From Homarus americanus (lineage: Eukaryota; Arthropoda; Malacostraca; Decapoda; Nephropidae), in assembly GCF_018991925.1 (NCBI RefSeq), contig NW_024725521.1:310001-374000 (forward strand): 64,000 bases of DNA, written 5' to 3'. Shown here one piece after another: positions 10,870 through 23,300 of the stretch; position 1 is the stretch's first letter, and each line of letters opens with the position of its first letter. Position numbers and translations under genes: made by a program. The notes beneath the pieces were generated by a model that worked only from the letters and a program-made list of their open reading frames with translations, had not been told where the DNA came from and did no database searches.

Positions 10870-12420
10870 TGAGGTACTCATAACATTAGTCTTGCGGTTA
10901 CAACACCTTGTACTCTAGTACCAGCTCTTGTTACTTGCTCCATAACATGTTTCACTTGATACATCTCAACATAGTAGACAATGGATTAACTAGTGCCTGT
11001 TTGTACTTGTCTGCTTGCGTCAAATTCATCAGCAAGCTCTTTCCCGATTACAGTTTAAGGGTTCCTTTTAACAGACTTTGATTGTATTCAACAGTGTCTC
11101 TGTTAGACGTGAGTTTGACGAGGGCATCAAGTCTGTCATGTTTACTGAGGCCTATGTAAGAGGGGATCCACATCAGCTTTATCTTAACACTCCCGTCAAC
11201 AAGGCTCGCATATTTGTGTCTGGCTTCAGAGACAAGCGCGTGACAACTTAAGTTGATGGTGTCGAGGGCAAGTAGTGAGGATAAGGAGTCAGTGATGATG
11301 AGACTGTCTGTGGTAGTGACTTCAACACGTTTTATGGCTGTGAGTCTGGCAACCAATTCGGTTTGTACAGTCCTCTTCACTAGTGTGTTTACAGAGGCTC
11401 TTCAGGCTTTGTTCAGTGTAGCAGTGCTGTGTTTGTTTACATTAGACAGAAGGAACTAGCAATAGTAAACATACTATGGAATCAAATAAAACAATATTAA
11501 AACAAATCTTCCAAAGATAATGATTTGTGAAATGTTTATATGACGAGCCCATATAGTGAAGGGGACTGCACATTGGGTACCCAGTTATTAATACTAACTC
11601 CTTTCTATATTGTATTACCATTAGGTTGAGTCACAACGACAGCACTTCCAGCCCTCCTACAAGAAGTGTGAAGAGATCCATCAGTGTAGATGGTCTTTGT
11701 GATGTTATTATCAGTCTATAGAGTGTGTATGTGTTCAAGAGCTCTGACGTTGGCGGTGTTGGAGATAAATACCTTGTGTAATCATTCGTTTGGTGGGTTT
11801 GAGCGAGTGTTGTGATGTGGAAGGAACTGTGTGCCAGGGTGGCAGGAAACACTGTTTTGTCTCTGCTGTATACATTTGTCCAGTCTAGTTCAAACATCCT
11901 CATATGTGTAAGTGTAGTTTGGATCCATTTATATTCACTAGTTCCATGAATCGTAAATTCTAGCAGTTTTGTGGATCTGATGTTATCTGGACCACTACGC
12001 CACAAAGTCTCAGAGGCATCATGAGGTTGACTTCAATTATTCCATCTTTGACACTGGGTATCCCTAGGTCTTTCCCCATATTAACTATTGTACTAATGAA
12101 ACCGCCTTGGATAATTCTATGGACTTTGTTTTGCATTTTATCCAAGTTTGTTAATGCCTTTCCCGTCACGAAGGTGTGTGGTAATCCATCAGACACCTTA
12201 CATACTGTATCGCCGAGGTACATTGTGTTAACTAATCTGATAATAAAACCATAGTGTAGGTTATACATTGGTGGGTTAGCTTTTGTATGGGATAGGGGAT
12301 AGAGACATCTAAGTATTTGAAAGAGAGAGGAGACATACTCAATGGTGTTATTACTCATCTTAAACTCCGGGTAGTTTGTTTGTTGACAGTTTTCACAGTG
12401 GAGATTATAAGCCGGAGGTT
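10870..12420 (-). mobile_element. Decayed non-LTR retrotransposon (LINE) C-terminal part with RNase H
   Basis: Several - strand frames, broken by shifts and stops, encode the end of a LINE polyprotein. Frame 11960-12358 carries the post-RT region (LTNLDKMQNKVHRIIQGGF). Next to 11640-11700 the alternate frame reads YTDGSLHTS, an RNase H opening. Frame 11048-11380 carries the rest of RNase H: TELVA, IITDSLSSLLAL and WIPSYIGLSKHDRLDALVK. Four expected acidic positions are visible, but the usual His of WIPSHxG is Tyr. Jockey/I-type LINEs carry such a domain. The reverse-transcriptase core is not seen, so the copy is truncated at the 5' end and dead. Confidence 0.8.
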
Positions 12421-12596
12421 CTCATACGCTTCCTGTACTGTACATGGTTCACGGTAGTTGGTGTTTTACGATGAGTATTTTTGTATTTCTATGTGAGAAT
12501 GTTATTTGCATAGATAATAGTAATATAACTGAGATTAACATAACCAGTGCAGTCATGAGTACATTGAACAGGTTGAACTTCAATTTGTAAGCATAT

Positions 12597-13205
12597 GGTG
12601 GAGGGAGGGAGGGGTGTAGTGTGGGGTGGTGGAAGGAGGGAGGGGTGTAGTGTGGGGTGGAAGGAGGAGGGTGTAGTGTGGGGTGGTGGAGGGAGGGAGG
12701 GGTGTAGTGTGGGGTGGTGGAGGAGGGAGGGGTGTAGTGTGGGGTGGTGGAAGGAGGGAGGGGTGTAGTGTGGGGTGTGGAAGGAGGGGAGGGTGTAGTG
12801 TGGGGTGGTGGAGGGAGGAGGTGTAGTGTGGGGTGGTGGAGGAGGGAGGGGTGTGGTGTGGGGTGGTGGAAGGAGGAGGGTGTGGTGGGGTGGTGGAGGG
12901 GAGGAGGGGTGTGGTGGGGTGGTGGAAGGAGGGAGGGTGTGGTGAGGGTGGTGGAGGGGAGGGGTGTAGTGTGGGGTGGTGGAGGAGGGAGGGGTGTGAT
13001 GAGAGGTTGGAAGGAGGAGGGGGGTGTGGTGTGGGGTGGTGGAAGGAGGGAGGGTGTAGTGTGGGGTGGTGGAAGGAGGGGGTGTGGTGTGTGGTGGAAG
13101 GAGGAGGGTGTAGTGAGGGTGGTGGAAGGAGGGAGGGTGTGGTGTGGGGTGGTGGAAGGAGGGAGGGTGTGGTGAGGGTGGTGGAAGGAGGTATGAGAGG
13201 AGGAG
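12597..13205. repeat. G-rich minisatellite of about 30 bp
   Basis: Tandem units contain GTAGTGTGGGGTGGTGGAAG and GAGGGAGGGG. Strand asymmetry is extreme: the + strand has almost no C. The long Pro/His-rich - strand and Gly-rich + strand ORFs are by-products. Dense GGG runs give it quadruplex potential. Confidence 0.92.
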
Positions 13206-13487
13206 GGAGAGCGTGTGATAAGGGTAATACAATTTGACGTTTACTTCCCATATCACCCTTACCTTACTTCATTTTTTCACCAGTAATTATTAGGTCTTTT
13301 TCGACAGTGTTGTTTAAGGTACTTGTGGTCTTAACTCCAGTTTGTTTATTATTGTTTACAGCTTACTGGTCATAATGCTAGGAGCGTCACGGTAAAGCTT
13401 GTATTACTGTCCTACAAGTTACGGTGATAGATTACACAACAATAGTTTTGAGAAAGTTAAATACAATCTTGTCCTGGTACCTTAACG

Positions 13488-13488
<1 letters not shown>

Positions 13489-13553
<65 letters not shown>
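13489..13553. repeat. (GT)n microsatellite
   Basis: An uninterrupted GT dinucleotide run of about 60 bases. A shorter (CA)n lies at about 13649-13671. Confidence 0.95.
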
Positions 13554-13555
<2 letters not shown>

Positions 13556-13671
13556 ATAAAAAGCGTAGAGGGTGAAGGTGTCAGTGAAGGAGTGTAAACT
13601 AAGGGCAGCGACACTCGTGTGTGTGGGGCCACGTGTGTCATCTCCCAACACACACACACACACACACACAC

Positions 13672-15540
13672 GCGCGTTTAGTATTCTATTTCTCGACATT
13701 TACCTTATGTTTTTAATTGTTTTCATATATTTTCGACTCGCCGGGTACAGTAGTGTGCTGGTCGTGTTGTTGGGTAGTTAACACGGACACTTGTGAAAAA
13801 ATACGGAAATTTTGTGGTTTCTCGAGGCTCGTCTTTTCGAGATGAGCAGCAGCCAATGGGAGCGTGGCAAAGGATGGCAGTGTCACCCTCCTCCAATAAG
13901 ATGCCGGCGTTAAGTGCCCACCGTTGAGTTCCTTGCTCCTACTGCCAAGCGTTTTCGGCTCATCAATAATAATGTTATTTTGTCTTTGTTATTATATTTT
14001 ATATTTATTATTTTTGATAGATAATGTCAAATATATTATCATTGTGATCAAAAGTAACGCTTAGCTTACCTCAATTGTTGCTATATGACAAATTATTAAT
14101 TGGGTAGGAGGGATGGTTGGTAGGGAGGGGCGCGGGACTCTGGTGGTGGCCGGGGTGGTGATAATAGCCTACACCCCCGCACTGATCATAAGCAAACTTG
14201 ACCTGGTGCCAGGCACAAGTGCCCGCCTCCTACCTCCTGTGCTCCACGCGGTGCCTCCTCCGCCACCACCACCACCATCAGGGCCAGCCAAGACAACCCC
14301 ATGTGGACAGTTGGCGAGGATTAGTTCAACAGTGTTTAATACATCCGCCGAGGAAGTGATTATCTGAAACTCACAACCTTGACCCCCATTGACCTGAGAT
14401 ACGGACTATAGTGTGAAGAAGCTGACGAGAGATAACAGCACATGAGGAGCAGCCCAGCCACTACCACGCTAAAATAGGTCGTGACCCACAGGTGCGTGAC
14501 GTCACTCGAGGTTATGACCCCTCAGGTGTTCTCCCCCAACCACCACCCCTTCAACACACCTACTTTATCTCACTCTTAAAATACCTCTTCCTCTTCCCCA
14601 TATATCTAATGTTATCTTTTTGATTTAGCTGAAGGATGAAGTGTGTATTAAAATATTCCTCGGTTATAAATATGGCGACGTATATCACGGTCAGAGTTAC
14701 CAGCCATCTTGCCGCGTGTAGTGGAACAGAACACACCCGCGGGCACACTACTCATACAATGGTAGAGGTGGTCTAGATATACAGTGAACATACCAGTATA
14801 CACATAAATATATACATTGAGGTAAATTAACACTATCCCAGGTAATGGTACAGGGTGATGTGTATATACGGGTATAATATTACTGTATTATCAATCTTAA
14901 TAATTAATTTACACGTCATTGATGAGAGTTATCACAATTGTTCTATGTATTTAACAATTATATCATTTATTTTTATTTTATACACAACTTTCTGAATGAT
15001 TGTGTCGTCATATGTCACGTGTTACATGTTTGCATGTTTCTCTATGTTCAATTTTATAGTTGTTAGGTGGTTTATGTATGTATGTACTGTATGTATGTAC
15101 GTATGTATGTATGTATGTATGTATGTAATGTGTATGTATGTAATGTGTATGTATGTATATAATGTATGTGTATGTATGTAATGTGCATGTGTGTTGTCAC
15201 TTTGCTCAGGAACAATCTACCTATACACGATCAGTGTGTGTGTGTGTGTGTGTGTATAACTCACCCAGCCGCCCCCCCCCCCATCTTAACGTTGTTGGCC
15301 AAGTATTGTTGACCTGTTTCGAGTGCCATGTGTAATGTAGGTGCCTCCTCTCTTGATGGTACTGCCGTTGTGATAGTGCTGATAGTGGTTGTATTAATTG
15401 TTGTAGTTGTTGTTTAATAATGACTTTGATTACAGTATTGTGTTGTTAATGACAAGATGATTATTATAACTTAAACCATCGAGCTTCCAAGAGTTATAAC
15501 TTGAACCGTCGCCCTCAACATGGTGTAACTTGACCCATCG
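13672..15540. other. No gene recognised; upstream region of GLIS
   Basis: This holds a TGACGTCA palindrome at 14497-14504, a GTAT-type microsatellite at about 15070-15180 and a (GT)n at about 15233-15256. An ORF at 14113-14367 has no recognisable family features. Part of this stretch may be GLIS regulatory sequence, but nothing specific can be shown. Confidence 0.4.
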
Positions 15541-15553
15541 TCCTCAAAGGGAC

Positions 15554-15560
15554 TATAAAA
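15554..15560 (+). promoter_or_regulatory. TATA box, candidate GLIS promoter
   Basis: TATAAAA is followed about 33-35 bases later by a pyrimidine-rich TCAC site (15587-15590), an initiator-like spacing. It lies 490 bases before the first GLIS ATG, so transcripts starting here would carry a leader ending in, or spliced to, the exon beginning near 16033. Other promoters further upstream are possible. Confidence 0.4.
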
Positions 15561-16043
15561 GCGAAAAACTGTAATGTTCTCCCCCGTCACACAGCAGTGC
15601 CGGCGGGGGGGGGGGGTGTACAGTGTTGATTGGGTCCTCCTCGTGTCTGTTTGTCAGGGTTGATTTGGTTACACTGGGTGAAATTAACATTGATGTCAGA
15701 GTTTAGGGTTATATTGAGTGAATGTGATGAGCGATTTCTCTCTCTCTCTCTCTCTGTTCAACCTTGTGTTTCTGTGCCCTCTTCTTGTTAAAAAGGAGAA
15801 ATTAAGCCTGATTTGTTCTTGATCTGGCAACTAGTAGCTGTGAATTCAGTTGGGGTTTTATTGGTCCATCGTCGACTGTGACGTATATTGTGTTTACCTT
15901 ATTTCTGTTAACATTATTCCATCAACAGTGACTTTATGGTGAAACAGGAACACTCAGGGCTGAGTCAACCGTTACCTTCACTACAAAGATCAGATCAGGT
16001 CATTGTTTATTAATCCCATGTTTTTATTTCAGGTAATCGCAGG

Positions 16044-17219
16044 ATGCACCTAGAAGACTACACCAGCAGCCACGCGGGGTCACCGGAACCCCTCATACCC
16101 TCCGAGCTGACCTCATGTGACCTAGGCGGCCTCATCAGTCCTCTGGGGGACAACTCCCACGCGGGCTCACCCTTGGGTCCCCCAACAGCCTTCTCACCGC
16201 CCACCATCAGCGTGGAGGCGCCCCAGGAATCAGGCAGTGGCCCCACTTCCCAACTGGCCACGGCCATGACCGCCCTCGGGGAGCTACATGGTGATCTCTA
16301 CCTAGCTGGTGACGAGTGGCCGCCGTCTTTAGAAAACCTCTTGACGGCTCTGCCGGGAGGCTCCTCGCTGCCGGAGTTGGTAGTGACCGATCCACGCCCT
16401 CCAGATACGCCCATTTTCACCAGCCCCATGCCTCCCGCACCTCCCTCCACAGATCTCCTCGACTTGCCGTCGAGCGAGGGACTGGAGCTGTACCTGGGAG
16501 GCAGCAGGTGTTCAGCCTCGCCCATGAGCGTCTCACCTGGTGGGTCGTCTCTACCCTCACCATTCACCTCCAACCGCGGCTCCTTCAGCTCCACTCGACG
16601 GAACAAGCGCCCATATTCCACCTCGCCCATGAACGTGGACGGAGTGGACCTCAACACCATAATCAGGTCATCGCCCACGTGTCTAAGCGGAGGGTCGCCC
16701 ACAGCCACAGTACCACAGCTCTCCTGCTCCCCGTCAGGTGGCAGCTATGGCCACCTCATCCCTCGTCCTGAAGCCAACAACAACCAGCCACCTCGCGCCA
16801 ACCTCTCCTTCCAGACCCTTATAAGTGACGACGATGTCACCAAGAACAACAACAACAATACCCAGGTGAACAACCTCCACTACTACAAGGTTGAGCCCAA
16901 GTGTGAGCCTGAAGAGCAGCAAGGTTCACCTCCCTACCACGACCACCATCACCACCACGACACCGAAGACGGACGACCGGGCAGCCCCTCAGAGGATGAC
17001 GGTCCCCGCTACTGCCGCTGGGTAGACTGTAACGTTCTCTTCGCGTCCCGCGAGACTCTCTCCCGACACATCGAAAAGGCTCACATCGACCAGAGGAAGG
17101 GCGATGACTTTACGTGTTTTTGGGCGGCGTGTCAGCGGCGGTACCGACCCTTCAACGCTCGCTACAAGCTGCTGATACACATGAGGGTCCACTCCGGGGA
17201 GAAGCCCAACAAGTGTACC
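16044..17219 (+). CDS. GLIS exon A: N-terminus and zinc fingers 1-2
   Basis: The first ATG lies 11 bases after a good acceptor (tatttcag, exon from 16033). The exon has 392 codons and ends at KCT, inside finger 3, before a GTGAGT donor. It contains an Asn run and a His run (HDHHHHHD) ahead of the fingers. Finger 1 has Cys324, Cys329, His342 and His347. Finger 2 has Cys358, Cys363, His379 and His383. It is GC-rich relative to the surroundings. Confidence 0.9.
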
Positions 17220-17244
17220 GTGAGTACCTCGGTGTTTTGTTGTT

Positions 17245-17303
<59 letters not shown>

Positions 17304-20300
17304 TTTCTCTCCATGTACCAAATAAATTAGCTCAGCTCTCAGGTCCTCTCAGCAAGGATAAAGGTGGTGCCGTGTGGCCAGGGTCGTGACAACCATCCCC
17401 TTCTTAATGACGCGTTGCTTCATAAAACCTATTAAATGCGATAGTGTTGCTGCCCACCACAAAGACCACCCACTAACCCACCCCGTCCGTCTTCCTCCTT
17501 AGTAGCACCACCCACCGCTCTAGTAACAGTCCCACCCACCTCACTACGAGCGCCACCCATTACTTATCAGGGACTCCTCATCGCCTAAGCCACCCACCAC
17601 CCCTAACTATCCACCGCCCTGTAGTGCCACTCGCCCACCCTCTCACTTTTCAGCCTCTCACTCATTCCCTGGCCTCTCACTTACTCCCTGGCCTCTCATT
17701 TACTCCCTGGCCTCTCATTCACTCCCTGGCCTCGCCTTTACTTTCCAGGGAGAGGCAAGGCGTGAGAGAGGAGGTTATGGAATGGGGGAAAGGGTTATCA
17801 AACGAGGGAGGGAGACGACACGTGAGGTTAAAGTTTATGGGGTACTGTTGGTTAGCATTTAGGATGATTAATATTAAGGTGAAATAAGCTATTCTTCAGG
17901 TGATCCGTTGAAGGTAAGTTGCCTCGTTATCGCTGTAGTTAAGTGTATGATTTAAGTTTATTGTATGTATGGTCACTGCGGCAGGTCCTCGACCGTGTAG
18001 TTTAGATGTGACTTTCTGGACTTCTTTAGTAGTTGAATGTTGGTGTGTCTCTTCTGACTATTATTGTAACTGTTAATGGTAATACCTGTAGTAGTAGTAG
18101 TAATAGTATAATGGTGGTTGTAATAGCCTATTAGTAGTCGTATTAATAATTTAATTGCTTGTTTTTGCCTCCTTTTATTATTATTGTTATTATTATTATT
18201 ATTACTATTATTATTATTACTTTTTTGTCCACACGAATAAGCGTGACACAAGCAGCGGCAGACGGTCATAAGGAAGGGTGAGGGGGGGGGGTATACTGGG
18301 CTCACTGTGACAAATTCTTGAGCTCGGTGTAACATGATGGATAAGGCGAGGCTTCTCATGTTGGCCTCCTACACTACACTACTTTACGTCTCCTCCTTCA
18401 CTACACTACTTTACGTCTCCTCCTTCACTACACTACTTTACGTCTCCTCCTTCACTACACTACTTTACGTCTTAAAGTAATTCCCACCACTAGGAGACAG
18501 GGCGGCCTACCATCCATGTTATCTAATTATAATGTTAATGTACTGGTCTATAGAAGATCTTGACGTTAGCATTATGGGATTTTCTTTAACGTAGTTTGAG
18601 GCAGGAACCATTGCTTTAAGATAGTGTTTATAAACATATGTCTTTTCTGTTTTATATCTTAAGATTAAAATATTCAGTGGTCTTGATTCAGTCGGTTACT
18701 GACGCGGTTAACAATCCTTACCATCTACCAATAAAACAAAATATCATTCCAGACAAAATTATCAACTAGACTGGTAACAGTAATAAACTAGATTAGTTAT
18801 CTTTCAGCTACACAAGTTTTCCCAGAGTAGACGACAGAGTTAGTATACTGTACTGTACATCTCCCGCCACGACGCGTAGGTTGTATCTCCAATCCTCCTC
18901 TACAGGGAAATGAGATATGCCATGTACTCTTGTATCTTCAGAACATAATAGTTGGTTACACTACACATTTCAGATAGGATCGCCAGACATAACAGATATA
19001 CAAAATCAGAACAGATTTGGTTAGGATGAGGAATGAGGTGGTGTGGCGCCTCACCTCTCACAAGCATAGTTTAAGCCTTTCACTTCCCCTTGCCACACAC
19101 ACAAACATACATAGATAGATAGATAGTCTTTTATAGTATTTGATCGTCCATGTTTTCAATATAATTCCAGGAAACTTTTTTTTATAGAACTAATGATGTC
19201 AGAAGTAAAGTTATTTCAAGGTTATTTGTTCATATACGGATTATATTAACACACCTTCCCCTAGTGCCCCTCCACACACCAGTCCCCTAGTGCCCCTCCA
19301 CACACCAGTCCCCTAGTGCCCCTCCACACACCAGTCCCCTAGTGCCCCTCCACACACCAGTCCCCTAGTGCCCCTCCACACACCAGTCCCCTAGTGCCCT
19401 CCCCTAGTGCCCTCCACACACCAGTCCCCTAGTGCCCTCCACACACCAGTCCCCTAGTGCCTCCACACACACCAGTCCCCTAGTGCCCCTCCACACACCA
19501 GTCCCCTAGTGCCCCTCCACACACCAGTCCCCTAGTGCCTCCACACACCAGTCCCCTAGTGCCCCTCCACACACCAGTCCCCTAGTGCCCTCCACACACC
19601 AGTCCCCTAGTGCCCTCCACACACCAGTCCCCCTAGTGCCCCTCCACACACCAGTCCCCTAGTGCCCTCCACACCAGTCCCCTAGTGCCCTCCACACACC
19701 AGTCCCCCTACACACCAGTCCCCTAGTGCCCCTCCACACACCAGTCCCCTAGTGCCCTCCACACACCAGTCCCCTAGTGCCCTCCACACACCAGTCCCCT
19801 AGTGCCCCCTCCACACCAGTCCCCTAGTCCTCCACACACCCAGTGCCCCTCCACACACCAGTCCCCTAATGCCCCTCCACATCCTTCCCCTAGTGCTCCT
19901 CCACACATTCCTTCCTAGTCCTCCACACACCCTCCCCTAGTGCCCCTCACACACACACCCCTCCCCAGTGCCCTCCACACACACACACCCTCCCCTAGTG
20001 CCCTCCACACACACACCCCTCCCCTAGTGCCCCTCCACACACACCCTCCCCTAGTGCCCTCCACACACACACACCCCTCCCCTAGTGCCCCTCCACACAC
20101 ACACCCTCCCCTAGTGCCCCTCCACACACACACCCCTCCCCTAGTGTCCCTCCACACCATCATCGGGTCATGTCGTTTATGACTTCGTAAATGACTTGGT
20201 AAACAGAGCCATGAAGAACCGTATGTTTTTTTATGTATGAGTGTCATAGTAGGAAGGTTGTTGTCTGTTTAATACATCTACAGTACAGTACTGTTATTTA

Positions 20301-23300
20301 TAAAGTACATCTGTAGGGCTTATCTGTTTAATACATACGTAAGGATACCATCCATTAAATACCTGTATAATATAATCCCAATTCCCATTTAAAATAAAAT
20401 AAAATATCGACTTTACGAAACTAATTTTACAAGTAAGTGACCTTTTCCACATTTTGAAGCAACACAAACTGTTTAATACATTCACGCCAAGACCAACAAC
20501 GAGGAAATGACAGAGTAGAGGAGGAGGAGGAGGTGGGGGCTGGTGGTTGGTTTACTCAAGGTGGGTGAGTGGGTGGTGATGAGTCAAGGGGGGGGGGGGT
20601 ATGTGTGTGAGTGATGGTGAGTGCTGGAGGGGGACGCCCACGCCTGCCTCCAGAGGGGGTCGCACCGTGAGAACCTCTGGTCTGGTGGCGCCAAGCTAAC
20701 CCCTCATCCTCTCTACCCTCACTACCTAGACTAATTTTATGGGGCAGATTGTGTGTGTGTGTGTGTGAGTGAGGGGATGCCTGCGTATATGTGTGTGCGT
20801 TTCTAGAAACAGGAGTTGTAGTTCTTACGTGTATAACCGGAAAGATTTGGCAACGGCATCATATATATAATTATCCGTTACCATTAAAAGAATCAGATCT
20901 GTCTGTGGGGATGAAAACATCAGACACATGTGATAAGGTGATATATCCAGGATCTATTTTACTGAGAAAGAATTAAGAGAACATAAAGAGTGTTGGTTCC
21001 ACCTATAGCCTGGTCATTAGGATTTAGGGTCTAATCTTAATGGCCCCCCCCCCCTCCCCTAGTGGCTGGGCCTAGTCGTAAGGGACCCAATCCTAATGGG
21101 CACCAGTCTCGATGGATGTAGCTCTAAAAGGATTCTGACTTATTAACATTGGGACTAATCAAAATTCAGGTCTACTATGATTGGGGCCTATTAGATTAGC
21201 ATCTGTGATGCAGTGCTGTATGTGCAGCAGAGAGCTCAATGTCGTCCCGTGGTGTATGTGTGTTGGGAGCAGGGTGAAACTATGGGCAAGTTTCTTTATA
21301 CCATTTGCCTCTGCCTACCCAGCAGTAATTCGGAACCAGGATTTTAATCGATTTACGGATCGTGTCCTGGGTCAATGGTTAGCCAGTACAGTTGGCGAGT
21401 TGTCCGGTCTATTTGGATTATTCCTTGACACCGGGCAATACAGTTCATTAACTTAGGGTGTGGTTGTTGTGTTGGCGACAGCTTCCACACTTTAAATAAA
21501 TTATCACCTAGGTGGCCCTAGGGGACGTTTGTGGTTGTGTGTGTTTATATCATGTGTGTGTGTGTGTGTTTGAACCGTGTATGTGTGTGTTTATATACCA
21601 TGTATATGTGTGTATGTATATCATGTATGTGTGTGTAGTGAGGCAGGGCAGGGTAAGTGTACACTGTGGCTGGCGTCGCCTGCAGCCTCACTAGACAAAA
21701 ACAAACCCCAGTCGTCATTGCTCAGTTCCGCGTGGCCTCCACCCCTTCCCTCACTCACCTCCCACGCTATCATCATTAGCCATTAAGTATAGGACACCAG
21801 TTTTGAAGATATCTGGGCTAAGTTAGTATGAATATTTCTTAGTGGTGTAGAGGGGTGTGTTGAGCGGTGCGCGCGCGGGCACGTTGAGGACAAAAACATG
21901 TTGAAGGGATCATGTGTCGCCACTAACCCCCTTGGGACACAGCTCTTCACTCCTCCCCGCCTGTGTCACCACACACCTAACGATTTGTACTGTCTGTCTC
22001 CTTCACTACTGTCATAAACCAGACAGGTGAGTCGAGCGGCCCAACGCTATGAATGGTGGTGCTCCTTCCCCACGTAAACACGCCACACCACGTTGTCAAC
22101 ACATGCTTCCTTAAGTCGCCTAGTCTTCTCTCGGTGTTTCCGCGGCTTGAACAGTCAACTTTACTAGTTGTTCCCATCAGTAGCTCGCCCGTACAACGAA
22201 GTGTACAAGAGTAAGCCACTCCTTTGTAGTTGTTATGTTAGCGTAACAAATGTCAACCTTTAATGTGCAAGTATTTAGCAGGTCATATGTCAGCAGCCAC
22301 TCAACCAGTTCATATTATACTTCAAGTTTATTATTATGCACTACAGATGAACTTCCTGGTCCTTAGATGTAATCTTAATTTGTTTTCTGCTCTCCGTGGC
22401 AGAGAACATTATCAACAGAGTTATAATTTCGTCTGAAAAAAAGGCGTGTTCGTATGTTTGTCACTGTCAAATAGTTTATCCATTAAGAGACGTTTAAAAA
22501 TGTTGTCACTGTATTTACACTCCCCAGAATTTTAAGTTTGGATTCAGACTTGTATGGCCCCGCTTCCTGAAGGTGTGCGGCGGTGAAGTGCAGTAACATT
22601 GCATCCCATGTGTTGATATATCCTCGCCCGTCACCCTTACCACCAATGACTTACCATAATACTGTATACATTTACGCGACCACTAACACTTACCAACACC
22701 AATATCCTCACCACGAACACCGCCACAAATCATCACCATTACCTATCACCACACCGACGACTGTCATCCCATTACCACTGCCATTATTAGACCTACTACC
22801 ATCACCACTATTAATTTTAGTTAAGAATAGGCAAAGTTAGGTTATGCTCTGCAATGTTCAGTGGCCAGGTTAGGTAAGGTTGTAGGGTGGGACAAATAAT
22901 ACGAAGAATTTTTGTATAATTTTTATTCTTTATTATTTACAGTTTATGAACCGAACCTAACTTAACCTATTTTGCACTTTAGCCGAGTATTTTTTTTTTG
23001 TCTTACTTTGCACTTTAACTAGGGAGGGGGGGGGGTTGTCCAGGAGGCTTTAATTCAGACCCCTCAGGACAGGTGTGGGGTTGGGGCTTAAACCGGGAGC
23101 ACACACACACACACAGCACATGCCAACCACAAAACACTTCCTCGTGGTGCAGCTGTAATATATCGTGTAATTCACTCAACGCCTCTCCGTGTTGTATCGC
23201 GTGGTCAGCTCTCAGTCGCAGAATATTGAATCAAATTTGAGGAAAAAAAAATTCCACGCGTATCCCATCAATGAAATACAATAAATTTACCGAGATATAC

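Noticed and set aside
12489..13256. Long Pro/His-rich - strand ORFs and Gly-rich + strand ORFs
   Set aside because: They are translations of the G-rich minisatellite in several frames, all equally open.
14113..14367. 84-codon ORF with a hydrophobic start and a proline run
   Set aside because: No splice context, no homology that I recognise, and composition typical of chance ORFs in GC-rich spacer.
15929..15998. Possible small GLIS coding exon with an ATG at 15936, acceptor atcaacag and donor GTCATT
   Set aside because: The following intron to 16033 would be only 34 bases, too short, and the frame does not join cleanly to the ATG at 16044.
16058..17297. Several overlapping ORFs on both strands over the GLIS first coding exon
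   Set aside because: They are shadows of the GC-rich coding frame 16044-17219.
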